Shown: positions 1-13,200 of the stretch, piece after piece
Layout: each line of letters starts with the position of its first letter
Numbering within the stretch: position 1 is the stretch's first letter
NCBI GenBank assembly: GCA_020152595.1
Contig: JAIGNY010000589.1
Location: 1,215,001 to 1,279,000, forward strand
Reading direction: 5' to 3'
Length of the DNA: 64,000 nucleotides
From: Chiridota heheva
Lineage: Eukaryota; Echinodermata; Holothuroidea; Apodida; Chiridotidae
Notes under the pieces: generated by a model
What the model saw: the letters and a program-made list of their open reading frames with translations, nothing else
The model's database searches: none
Told to the model about the DNA's origin: nothing
Translations under genes and position numbers: made by a program

Positions 1-1233
1 TGGTGGGTTGGTGGAAGGTGATGCATTGTTGTGCCTCGCACATAATGGGACATGTCATTTAAAGGTCAGAGATTTAGTAATTGATATAAAATGTTATATT
101 TCATGTCATGTTTCCTGAAGAAGAAAAAAACATTAGATCATTTTACAAATTATATGTGGCAGAGGCGATAAGGTCAGCAACTCCGTGGATTGCCATCTTG
201 TTTCATCTTTACACCAAACCTATATATTTTTTAATCCCAAGCTTCTTTTGTAGCGATGTCTATTGGTGAAAGAGCTGCAAGTGAATTATTTCTCTAAAAT
301 ACCTCATGTTTCATTCCGTCTCATTTCCGACCAATTTTGTACCGCTCTTTTCTCTTGGTTTTGGAGATTTAGGCTCTCTAACAGTCTAAGCAAATTTCGA
401 CCGATAAACGTCTAATAAACGTGTTTAAATTACTCTTTTAGTATTGGTTGAAAGAGTATTAAACATTCATGCAAAATGTGATGATGTACTAGGCTGTACA
501 TGACTGTTTTATCTTTAAAAAGACAGGGCGAACATCTCAAAATCTGTATATTATTCTTTGAATGTCTTTCCTTCTTAGTCACTGAAAATGACAGGAAATT
601 CAAATCCCACCTAATTTTTACTAGAGGCATGGCAAAGGCTCTAACACGTTCGATCAGATTTTGCTGCATACCTTCTAAGTAATTAAAACGTTCAACATAT
701 AAAAAGCAAATGTTTACCAAAGAAAATAACAAAGCCCCCCAGTAATACATCACAAAATTTGCATACGATATGATAAATGATGCCCGAAATGTAAAAGCGC
801 TGTAAAATGGCCATTGCCTAACCAATTTGTATGGTATGTTTTTGCTATACTAAGATGTTTAATTGTGTAATGAATTTAGCTATGTTATGTTGCCTCTGCA
901 CGCCCATATTCCTTAGCTTTCAAATGATTGAATTGGGTGAACTTTTATCGAGGTCTTCTTTTCGCTAAGAAGAGTTGAAGAAGATTAAATCTCTCTGTTA
1001 CAATGACCAAAAGCGAATACATTATCCTTTATACGGACTAATGGGTCAGTAATTCCAACCACTGTTTTTTTTCTTTTATCACTGAAGCGCTTGGATGGCT
1101 TTCGTGCCTTTACACACCCTGCAACTTTCCTTGCTCCAATAATTTGATGCAAAACACGCTTGGAATGCCCGTCAAATAATCACCCGCTTATAATTCATAA
1201 GGCAAAGCAATTCCTTGAGCACAGATAACAGCT
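1..1233. other. Upstream flank, no recognised feature
   Basis: AT-rich DNA upstream of the first exon. It probably holds the promoter and 5' UTR of the calmodulin-like gene, but only a weak TATA-like site at 1188 can be pointed to. The open frames at 430-825 and 500-682 have no coding character. Confidence 0.4.
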
Positions 1234-1236
1234 ATG
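1234..1236 (+). CDS. Exon 1 of calmodulin-like gene (ATG only)
   Basis: The coding part is just ATG, followed directly by the donor GTGAGT. It joins in phase 0 to the exon at 5428. It was chosen because that exon has no in-frame ATG of its own and calmodulin genes commonly split after the initiator. A weak TATA-like TTATAATT lies at 1188. No transcript evidence is available, so another upstream first exon is possible. Confidence 0.6.
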
Positions 1237-4200
1237 GTGAGTTTGTGTTTCTAATGCTATATTATCATCGATATATTTTCATTAATGTAGGTGATTATCA
1301 CTTAACTTTTTAAAGGAATATTTCCCTGAAAAAACAAATTGGTGTAAAAATCATGAGTTTTGTATTTCAAAGATTTTATTAGTGTGTGGAAAAGTGACCT
1401 CGCAATGTACATGTGATGTCAATAAAGGCAAATTCAAGACAATTTTGTGTGTATTCACAGATTTTGTTCTTTTACTTATAAAGTGTAAGGTACATGAGCA
1501 GATGAGCAGATTGGAAAAACATGTTTATGTAAAGTTCATGTTCTATCCCAAGTATATTGAAAATAAAACATTCCAATAATTTAAAAGAGACTATATATTT
1601 CTAAGAACTACATGATATCCCGAGGTTTTTGTAACATACTAAGTGTGTGTGTGTGTGAGGGGGGAAGGGGTGTGAATTCCCCTCCGCTCCTTATGATCCC
1701 TCTCCCCCCTCCCCAAGTGGTGAGATTTTTCCCTGGAAAATATCCCTATGAAAGGAATATATAGATAATACATAATAAATTAAGATCGTCAACTCAACAG
1801 GTTAGGTAGCATTGAGTAACAGACTCGGGAAATCACCTTCAATTTTCGAAAAATTTCACTCTTTTTGGGAATTTTTTTTCATTTTGTGGAAATTTCCTTC
1901 AAATTTCCTCAATTTTCCTTCCTTTCAGTGAAATTCTCGGGAAATTCTCATTATTTTCTGGATTTTTTTTTTTTCTCGAAGAATTCCCTTCCTTTTTTAG
2001 GAAATTTGCTTTTATTTTGGGAGAAATTTGCTTATTTTCGTGATTTTTTTTTTCATTTTCGGGAAATTTTTCTTCAATTTTCCTTCATTTTGGGGGAAAT
2101 TTCTTTCATTTTGGGAAATATTTCTGCAATGTTTCTTCATTTTCGGGAAATTTGCTTCAATTATTGGAAAATTTCCTTCATTTTCTTCAATTTTGTTGAT
2201 GATTTTTTTAATTTTGGGGAATTTCCTTATTTTTCCGAGAAATTTTGCTTTCATTTTTGGAAAATTTGCTTCATTTCTAAGATATAAGCATGATCTTTAC
2301 ACCAATTGTGTCTTTATTAGTGCTCCGTCACATGTATGAAAATGAAAATTCACGAGAATATATTTTTTAAAGAATTTAAGAAACTTCATGAATAATTGTT
2401 CAAAACGTACATCTACTAGCTGTATAGTATCATAGTAAGTAACGTAAACTCGTATTTCAGCAATTTAGAACGTTTTCAATTGCAAAATGTAACATTCAGT
2501 AACGGATCGATCACGGCTTAGAAAAATCGGTTAATCCTTATTCGAACAGATCAGTGAGCATCCTCGCTGACCCACAGAACCCTTGTTTCCATTCTATCCG
2601 CTCTCCTTCCTTCACCAACCTCTTTAATCTCAACCAACACATTCCTCCACCTTTTGGTATCTGGATGCACTACCTCCCCATAGCCAAATTCACTGCATTT
2701 TCTCTATATCAGGGGCACACTATCCCTCCCACCCCACCTGGGTCATACCTCCTCACCAACAAACCGAAATCTTCCTAGGCCTCACATCCTACACGAAAGC
2801 TCTTCACAACCCAACCTTTTTCCGCTCCTAATAGTGCCAACTCAGTAGACACTTCCACGACTACTCCGCCCCGCTTCGTCATCTTCTTTGACTCCGAATC
2901 AGTTCTTACAGGCATCCTTAACATGCTCTGGTCTAATCCACTTATCTTACAAATCTTAAACAATTTTTTTTTCTTTTTCTCTCTCTTCCTCTGGGAAGAA
3001 AATTATCTTCTTCTAAATCCCCAGTTACGTCTGTATCCCAGGGCCAACAAAGTAGCCAACAACGCTCTGTCGAACCATATTTCATCAATCCTTATTCCTC
3101 ACTCTGACTTTCGCTTCAACATTTCCAGGTACATCAGAGAGACCTGGCAAGACTCCTGCAATCTTGAGACTAGTTACAAACTCCCACACTATCAATCCCA
3201 AAGTAAGGATCAACCCTCCCTTACAAAGTCGTAATCGTAGAGAGGACGTTGTCATCACCCGCATACATATTGGTCACTCCTTTCTCACCCAGCTACCTCC
3301 TATCAGGCTCTCCCAAACCTCTCTGCCCTACTTGCAATACCGAGCTCTCAATCAAGCATATTCTCTTAAGATGTTCTGTATACCTCAACTCCAGATCATT
3401 CCATTCTCCTCCACCTCCATTTCTGATCTCTTCAAGAACAATACCTCCTCCAACATTATCACCTTCCTCCACAATAGCAACTTATTCCACCTGATCTAAT
3501 CATTAGTCTCACGTTCCCCATTTTCTTCCTATCCTTCTTTCCTTTTTATTACCTTTATTTACACCTTTATTTTCATTATATATTTTTTTGTATCTCCTTC
3601 CTATTCCCTTTCTCTCTCCCATTCAGCTCCGTCCTAACTCTTGCACCTTGATTTTTCAACACCCTCTTAGTACATTTGACTCTGATTGTCGCGGTACAGT
3701 TAAACATCAATAAACCAAACCAAACCAAAAAATCGAACAAATGAGAACATGTTAAGTTAATGAGTCAGAAAAGTACAATAATGCAAACAGGGCTTTTTAA
3801 ACTATTAAAACAATTTTCACTTGTGATGAAAATAGCCATATTTTCCTTCGAAATTGATTAAAAACTGTCCAATTTTGCATTTATTACAATCTTCAAACTG
3901 AGTATTCTACTCGGAACTTATACTTATTATAATCTGCCAATTGATTAGCAACTTGAAAATGGCATCGTTAGACAGTGAAACCCTAAAGTAAAAGCAGCGC
4001 AACACGGGGTATTTTAATAAGAAAAACGTACGGTATATGAGATAAATGTACCCCTTGAAAGTAACTTTTTTCCTCCAAATCAAACGTTGCTGGGCTGGCA
4101 AATGGCCCATCACAGTAAAAAACGTCTGCGCGTGGGTAAAAAATAAGAAAATTTAGAATCATAAATCACATAAATTTCCGACAATGGGACAAATGAACCA

Positions 4201-7200
4201 ACAAATTCCTTTCATACATGTCGCAGCGGATGATCTATCCCCCTCCACCAAGTGACCCCTGAAGTTACACCATTAATTTTTGTATAAATAGATAAATGAT
4301 ATATTAGCTCAATTGCTTAAAACTTTAGTAAGATGAATGAAAATAGCTATAATTTAATTCGAAATCGATTAAAAACTGTCCAATTTTGCAATTATTACAA
4401 TCTTCAAACTGAGTATTCTACTCGGAACTTATACTTTTTATAATAAGAAATAAAAGCAAAATTGTATTGATGTTGATATACATCTACTAGGCCTATGCCA
4501 ACAACAAGCATGCATGGTACCTCTAGGTCAAAGTTGGTGAAAATGAGTTACCCACATAAGCAGTTAAGGGGAGATGTAAGCCGCATGCATGCCTGTATCA
4601 AGAAGTAAAGTCAATTTCATTTACATTCTCATGTAACCTGTAAGTGGCATAGCAGTGAAATCTTACCACATTATCGTACTTACGTTATGGTCTGATATAC
4701 TTGCTATGTACTGAAATTATTAGTCCAGTAGCATGCCTATTAATGGAAACATAAATGTTCCTATTAATGGGAACATTTTGCTACATGGAAGCCGCCATTT
4801 TATGATATTTTCTATGATACTTTGCAATCCTAACGTTAAAGCCTTATGCAATCTTACATTTTTCAAATTTAAAATACGTCTGGGGAAAATATCTTTGATA
4901 GGGGAAACGTAAAACTTTTAAAAATACTTTCACAACTGACATGGCAACAACTTTTCCACTTTCGTTTGATATGTTCACCATACCGTTTTCGAAAAATTAA
5001 ATAAATAGACAATATAGATAGGCTGTTAGGCGCGAAACGGCCATTTTGAAAATTCAAATGTTTTTCAACACAATGATTTGTAATATTTCAAGTACATGAA
5101 TTAGAAACTATGACATTCTGTTGCAACATCTGAACACTATGGCTGCATGATTTCAATATTCTCGTGTGTTATGAATGTTCATATTAATAGGCATGCTTCC
5201 GGACCAATAATGAAACAAATACAAGGTGATTAAGTGTGTGCAAATAAGAAAATAAGCACTATTTCTATTTGATCCGCCATAACTCGAAAACGAATACTTT
5301 TTTTTTCTTCAAAATTCAAAAAATACTCAAAATTGAATAAACTAATTGTAGCTGTTGATACAGCAGTCATACCTTGGTAATGGCACTGCTCTTTGCTTTT
5401 CCTTTTCTCTCCTTCAATAATACTCAGGCCAATGCATCATATGCTGACCAACTGACAGAGGGAGAAATCAATGGTAAGTAATACATATGAAAGTTTGACC
5501 AATTATACACAGTTTACGTTTAAATACGCACATAGCGAAAAACTCTGCTCAGTGGCCGGTGTAAAAGTAATTTTTGCCCCCCCCCCTCCCAGTAAATTTT
5601 GGCCCCGCCCTTATTTCCTAGGAAATTTCCCCCCCCCCCTCCCAGAAAATTAAACCGTAGCCATCCAGTGAATTTGGTTCTCCCTCATAGTAAAAACGGT
5701 CCGCTAGAAAATTTGGGCCCTGGCCCTTCTTTCCTATGAAATATGGAGACAACAACTTGTCCCCCTTTTGCAAGAAAAAGCCGTTCTTCTCCCTTCACAC
5801 TAAATCTCACTGCCGTTTTGCGTCAAGCACGCCTTTTTTTCTTTAGTGTATTAGCTTATCACTTATCACTTTTTAGCTTATCATTTCAGTACACAAAATT
5901 AATTGAAGGAACCGTACAGACACACCAGTAAATTACCTAGTAAAATCAGTTCGAATGGAACCAAATTCACTAGACATTCCTTAGCAAATAAGGTCCGAGG
6001 GGCCCAAATTTACGGGGGAGGGGGGAGGGGGAATTTACTATCACACCGGAAAAAAGGGAAGCACCCACATCCGAACTCACCCCAAAAACACCAAAAACGC
6101 TCGGAAATTAATGTATAACAAATACTTTAATATGGGATATCTCTCATTCTCTCATCCCCCATGCTCCATGCACGTGCCTGTATCTTGAATGTTACAACCC
6201 AAAATAGATGACGTCATGATGCTTGTTGCAAACAATGGTTAAACCATCAAAGCTACAAGCATTACTTATATCTGAATGAGACACTACTACTTGAATAGAA
6301 TTTTAACAGTTGCTTGACTGTTTGATATCACCAATCCTCGAAACCAGGGTGTATAGGAAGCTCTGTGTGGGGTACATGCTTCCCAAGTTCATAAGTTATA
6401 TACATATCCCTTAGTCTGTAGATAATTAAAGAATTAGTTCAGTAAAGCATGTCCATTTTACAATGAAAGAGGACTTCAAACTAAATAAATATGTGAAGAA
6501 AGCGTTCATCAATCTCATCTACCTACTGTGGTGTAGCGGTTATCATACCTGTCTACAGACCACGAGGCCCCGGGTTCAAGCCTGGGTTGGGTAGACACGC
6601 CAGAGTACCATAACTGGCGTGGTCGTGGACATTGACTTGGTAATCGATGTTATGTCTGTCCGTACGTCGTGCCTGTGTTCTCGTCCAGGTCGTATTAAGC
6701 GTTTCGTGATAGCATTGTTACTATCATAACCAAAGTTCACTCGTCGTCGTCGGCATTCATCAATCTTATTCCGTTAAGGAGATATTCAAGTTTAAAGCTC
6801 TGTCTTATCTTGTGTAAAAATGACTGGTGTAGTAAGTCTATATGTGTCTTCATCCTCACATTCTTAACAATTGTTAATGTATTTTAAACAGTTACTCAAT
6901 TTTTTCACTATTTAACTTATTTTTCTTCGAACTTTTTTCAAGTGGTATATTGTATATACCCTTCCTAGATTCAGTTTTACTACTTTTTTGACATAGCCCA
7001 TGGATTTTAAGCCACAAAATCACAGTGCAAAATATGATAGAATACATAGAGACTTCGAGGAATCTGAGGCTATGACATCACATCTAGTCGGATTTCAGTC
7101 GTTTCTACACAAATGATCCCAAACTGTAAACTTAGATATCTCCTTCACGGAAGAAAAAAAAGATTTTTGAATAGTTTCTTCACCATTTTGCTTCTTTTGA

Positions 7201-10200
7201 AGTCCTCTTTCATATAAGATGGACATGAAACTGCTATGCAAGTTACAAGCTCAGATATATTTAAGCGACTACTTAACTTACCCCCCCCCCTTCCACCCCT
7301 CCTCTCCCTCCGCACATAACTGGCTCATGTACTCAAGTTTGAGTCGTGCCTTTATTCGGGCAGAACTTGGCAAAAGGGGCACTTTAATTTTATGAAAGGA
7401 GCACTTTTCCAACTAGGGCACAATCTTCCCTTACATGAGACTGACAACAGACGGTCAGCAATTTAGGGGGAGCTTCATTTTGAAAGGGACACTTTTGTAA
7501 TAATTATATACTTTTAAATTATTTTTTTATACAAAACATGCGCAAATTCTGCCATGCAGTACATTGCACCTTTGGCAGTAATTGGGAGCACTTTTCATTT
7601 TCAAAAGAGGCACTTTTGTCATTTTTCGACGTTAAAGTAATCCTTGAGCAGTTAAAAGATTCCCAAAGCATGGGGGAGGGGGTCAGAAGGATTATCTGTC
7701 ATAGAGGGGCAAGAAACAACATTTTCCGGTTTAGAACAATTAGAACAATCCCAATGTTAAATTTTGCTTTCACCAAACGTTGCAATTCATTGGGGAATCT
7801 GCCATCAAACAGGGTATACCTTCTGAAGTTTACTTTTTGATGAGTAATCTATTTAACAATTTCCGAATTTACTCTACAACACCCTAAATACGCTTCTGGA
7901 CATTGGCGGCGATTCCGGGGGACAGAGGACATACCCCAATAATTTTGTTTCCCCCTAAAAAATGAAGCCTTATATAAAGCATATATGGATGGCTACACTA
8001 CTGTCTGGGCTCACCCCTGCCCCCAATGTTGAAAAGAAATTGCCGCCACCGCTACTGGATGCAAGATACATCTCCCTCCCTGATCTCTTATTTGTTTAGA
8101 ACGTGTTTAAAGAGTGTTTCCTTTATATTCTTTGTTTTCAGAAATAAAGCTGGGATTTGCTAAATTCGATGAATATGACGATGGCACGATCCCAACAAAG
8201 AAACTCACCGAAGTCATGAAATCCTTGGGACAAAATCTATGTGAATCGGAAATAAATAAGTTAACTAATGAACTTGATGAGGACGGTAAGTGTCAGCAGG
8301 GGGTGATATCAGGTGCAGAATCCAGACTCTCTCGTTCGAAGAATCTCTACCCCTGCCGGGGATTAATTTGCCAATTTGTCGGGGTGATACTATAGAAAAA
8401 TATTGTATGAAAGTAGTAACATATTTTTCGAATTCATCCCCTTGTCGGAATGCTATATCCCTTCCCACTGGACAAATTCTTGCACCATGCATCACTGGGT
8501 GTCAAGCTCGGGCCGTTGAAAATAAAATACATAGCCCTATAGCAAGGGCTGATCCATAGGGAGGGGGGGGGTGGTGTCCGGGGTCATGACCTCATATGCG
8601 AGCTTCTTTTACCTTCAATAATTTCTCGAAAACAGAAATATTTATATAAAAAATTGCAAGATGATTTGTAACAAGCACCATTCGGCATTTCGGGGACATG
8701 CGGTGGACCCTTTTTGAAGATACATCTGTACATTATCTCCATGAATCCGGTGAAAATATATTTTAAAACTAGAATATTAGCACTCTCTAGAGCGCATACC
8801 TGCGCCCCGTTGCAATTCCAACATGCTTATTTTAGAGTTCATTTGATCCCCATACCCAACGTGCCCAATGTAATCTACCCCAGAAATCCTAGGCCCACCA
8901 AAATTCATCCCCAAGTTTTGATCTGTAATGAACATTTGCAATCTGAACACTTGGAAGATTTTTTTCTGACTGGATTTCTTCCAAGGCCATACCATTGTTT
9001 TCAGTTTTATTCAAGAAAAGCATCATTGTTTGAGCTCTATTCAGCTAAGATTCACCTTCCATCGTTTTCCATTCATGCCAGAAACCAATTGTTTCATTTC
9101 ATTGATTCTAGAAAACATTTGTTGTAAGTCTCTTTGAGTCCAGAAAATTGATTGTTTGGATCTTCATTCTGAGCGCAAAGTCATTGTTTAGCACATTCCA
9201 TTGGAAAGTTTCAACTTCGTCTTGACATCTTAGTCTTGACAGATCTCATCCTAAAACATCCCCACCCCTCAATTTCTGCCCTTTCCCTATTACAATTAGT
9301 CCCACGTTTTAATCATTTCTTCATAAAACATTGACAAAACCATACACCAAATTTATTCAAAATCCTATCACCAGTTGTGGAGATATCTTGATGTCAGACA
9401 AATTCACCTTAAATATCCCCACCCCTCCATTTTCACCCTTCCCCTGTTGCAACATATCTCACATTTTAATCACTTCTTCCTTAAGCAGCAGCAAAACCAC
9501 ACACTTAATTTAATTCAAATCCAATTGTCAGTTTTGGAGATATCTTGATGACAGACAAACAAACCGAGGCAAAAACATGTCCCCACCCCTCATTTCTACC
9601 CTTCCCTTGTTCCAATGCCTACAATAATCACTTCTTCCTTACGCAGTAGCAAAACCACACACCTAATCTAATTCAAATCCAATCAACAGTTCTGGAGATA
9701 TCTTGATGACAGACAAACACACCGAGGCAAAAACATGTCCCCACTCCTCATTTCTACCCTTCCCCTGTTCCAATGTCTCAAATTGTAATCACTTCTTTCT
9801 TAAGCAGTAACAAAACCACACACCAATATTAAGAAGGCAATAAGTCCTTTCAATTTCGTTCTCTTCATTACTTCCGCCATCGAAGTTGAACGAAGGTCAT
9901 CAGGTTATGTTTTTGCCTTTGAAAATTTGTTTGTCTGCTTGTGTGTCATCAAAATATCTCAAGAACTGATGATTGGATTTGGATCAAATTTGGCGAGCGG
10001 TTTTGTTACTGATTAAGGAAGAAGAGGTAATAATTAAAGATATATTGGGGAAGGGTGCAAATGGGGGGGGGGGGCATGTTTTCGTCCTGTTTGTCTGTCA
10101 TCAAGATATCCCAAGAACTGATAATTGGATTTGAATTAAATTTGATTCAAGAGCATTTAGAAGTGTCATTAAACCCCTGCAAAATCAAACTGGATCATTA

Positions 10201-13200
10201 TTTTCAACCAGTTTCTGAGAAGTCACTTGAATTTATTCAATTTTCCTCTCTGAAAGTTGAATATGCATGTTTTTGACCCAGTAAATTTTGTGCCCCCTTT
10301 CCGCCCCACCCTTCTAAATAATGAAAGTCAAATGAATTGATTTTTAAGAGTCAGATTTCATATTAAAATTTCCTTTATTTTCGTGAAATTTGCTTAAATT
10401 TTCGTGCAATTTCTTTGTATTTATTTGTTTTTAATTTTCGAACAATTTCTATCAATTTTGGAAAATTTCTTTCAATTTTCGTAAAATATCCTTTATTTTT
10501 GCGAAATTTGCTTCAATTTTTTGTGCAATTTTTATCATTTTCGGGAAACTTTTTTTCAAATTTCGAGAAGCTATTTTTCATTTCCGTCATTTTTGTGCAG
10601 TTTTTTTTTCTTCAAATTTTGGGAAATTTTCTTTTAATTTTCAAGAATTTTGGCCAATATTTGCAAAGTTTTCTTCAAAATTCAAGTTTATCTTGAAAGT
10701 TTTCTTTAAAAGTCAAGTTTATCTTGAAAACAAAATGCACCCTTTAATATATAGTGGCCCACTCGCTCTACAGCTCTACACGTATTTGTACATGCCTATA
10801 GTGTATCGATCACACACACCATCAAATTTAGGACCATTTTCACGACTTGACTTAAGACCCTCTTTGAAAATCCTGGATCCACCCTTGTTTGGGTGAAAAA
10901 TATACTTTATTATTGTGCTCCGCTTGACTCTGTCCCACATGCCATCCCACCCTGTCCCACATGCCATCCCACCCTCATCCCAATTTCTCCATCTACTAAT
11001 CATCATGCCATTTTCTACCCAACATTCTTTCCTCTAACTTTCATCTCCTCATCCTATCCCAATAATCCTACTCCTTATCTGTGCACCTGCCCCCTCATCT
11101 GTGTACCTGCCCACTCATCTGTGCACCTGCCCCCTCATCTGTTCACCTGCCCCGGCATCACCAATTTCTCTCCCACGTAAAGCAAATATCCTGCCTGGTC
11201 CAATCCACTTACTCTCAAGCTTACATGCCCCATTAACCGCCCCCACCCCACATGAACCTTCAGACAGAAGAAAACATACGTATCAGAGTTTAATCAAGTT
11301 ACTGTCTATAGGCTGCTATACTAATCTTCGTGTAAGACATATATTTCTTCAAAGGAATCTTTCATGATGTTACGTGAACTACTATTCTAAATTTTTCCCA
11401 TAGCCAATGGATTGATTGAGTTCCCCAATTTTCTAGAGGCGTTAGCGAGGTGCATTATTGAAACCAGGCGTAGAGAGGATATCAAGGAGGCATTCGCTGT
11501 GTTTGACAGGGACGGAAGTGGAACTATTGAGTGAGTCTTCTTATTCACGTAAGGTACAAAAACCCAAGAGAACTAGAATTTTGGCACTCTGTAGAGTGCG
11601 TACCTCCGCCCGTTTAATAATTCCAGCATGTCTAAAACATTTTAAGTTCAACCTCATCACCAATAGGCCTACAATCTATCTCAGAAATCCTACCATTAAT
11701 TTGTATCCCCAAATCTCTTCCCCACTTCTAAATTCTTATCAGTATTTGTCATTTGCAATATAAATACTTCAGGCTTACAGTATCCAGGTATCTACCCTCA
11801 AGGGTGGATTCAGAGAGTCGGGGCCATGGTCCCCTGATATTTTCACGATTATATCTTTTTACCCTGAATGAGATAATTCTTAGTCACGGTTTATGCAAAT
11901 GTTCTTTAATTTTCGGGAAATTTCATTCGATCTTTGAGAAATATTCCTTCATGGTGTGCAATTTTCCGAAAATTTCCTTTATTTTGGGGCTCTTTTTCTT
12001 GATTTTTGATCAATTTTTTTTCAATTTTAGGGAAATTTCCTTCAATATTTGTGATATCTTTTTCAATGTTTGCGAAATTTCTTTCATTCTCGTGCAATTT
12101 TGAAAAATTTCTCGTTTGGGGCAATTTTCGGTTTCGGTTTCTTTCAAATTCCTTCAATGTTTGGGATACCTCTGTCAAATTTGAGGAAACATCTTTAATT
12201 CCCGTGCCATTTTCTTCCATGTTCGGCTTCCACTCCTGTCTACCTTGATTGTTTCAGTTTCATTCCGGCTTAGCAATCATTGTTTCTTTTCAGACAAGAT
12301 TCACATTCCATCCTTTTCCATTCCATTCTTTTTCATTCAGGCCTTGAAAAACATTTAATTTTATTTCCTTTGATACCCAACCACAGTAGATTTGAGTTTC
12401 TTTAGAGTGTAGAAAATGGATTGTTTGGAAATCCTTTCAGAGCTTGAATTCAATGTTCAGCACATTCCATTAGAAAGTTTTAATTAGAAGACTTGTGAGA
12501 TCTCATCCAAAAACATCCACACCCCTCCATTTGTGCACTTCCCATATCCCAATATGTCTCAATTTTTAATCCCCTCTTCCTTCTGCAGCAAACACAATCA
12601 AAATTTAATCCAAATCCAATCCTCACTTCTTGAGATATGTTGACGGCAAAAAAATCCCCAAAACAGACAACAAACGGAGCGATTAAGTCCTCTTCAAATG
12701 GGTAAAGACAAAATAATCTATCAATATCTTATTCCGTTTGGGAGATATTTTAAACTTCTCTCTTATGTAGAAATAAATGGTGTGGAAAGTCTACTCAGTA
12801 TACTGTATTTCAAATTTACTTTCAGAATTTCTGGCTTTTAGTTCTCGTGTTTCTCTCAATTTCCCTCTGTATTCTTTCCTTCCTACCTCTGGAATAATCT
12901 TACCTCTCAAACACAAATTGACACTCGCTGTCGTGGTGCCATTAAGTCCTCTACAAACAAACAAACAAACATAATTTTGTTTCACAACAATTCCTTATGG
13001 TCCTTTATAGTTATAGTTTCTCTATTATATTATAGTTTCTCTATTATGTTATAGTTTCTCTATTATGTTATAGTTTCTCTATTATGTTATAGTTTCTCTA
13101 TTATGTTATAGTTTCTCTATTATGTTATAGTTTCTCTATTATGTTATAGTTTCTCTATTATGTTATAGTTTCTCTATTAGGTTATAGTTTCTCTATTAGG

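Noticed and set aside
2012..2339. Overlapping T-rich open frames on both strands
   Set aside because: Phe/Lys/Asn-rich by-products of the GGAAATTTCC-type tract.
6516..6600. Functional tRNA gene
   Set aside because: A- and B-box-like sequences are present but no proper cloverleaf is formed. The body, tail and target duplication identify a SINE.
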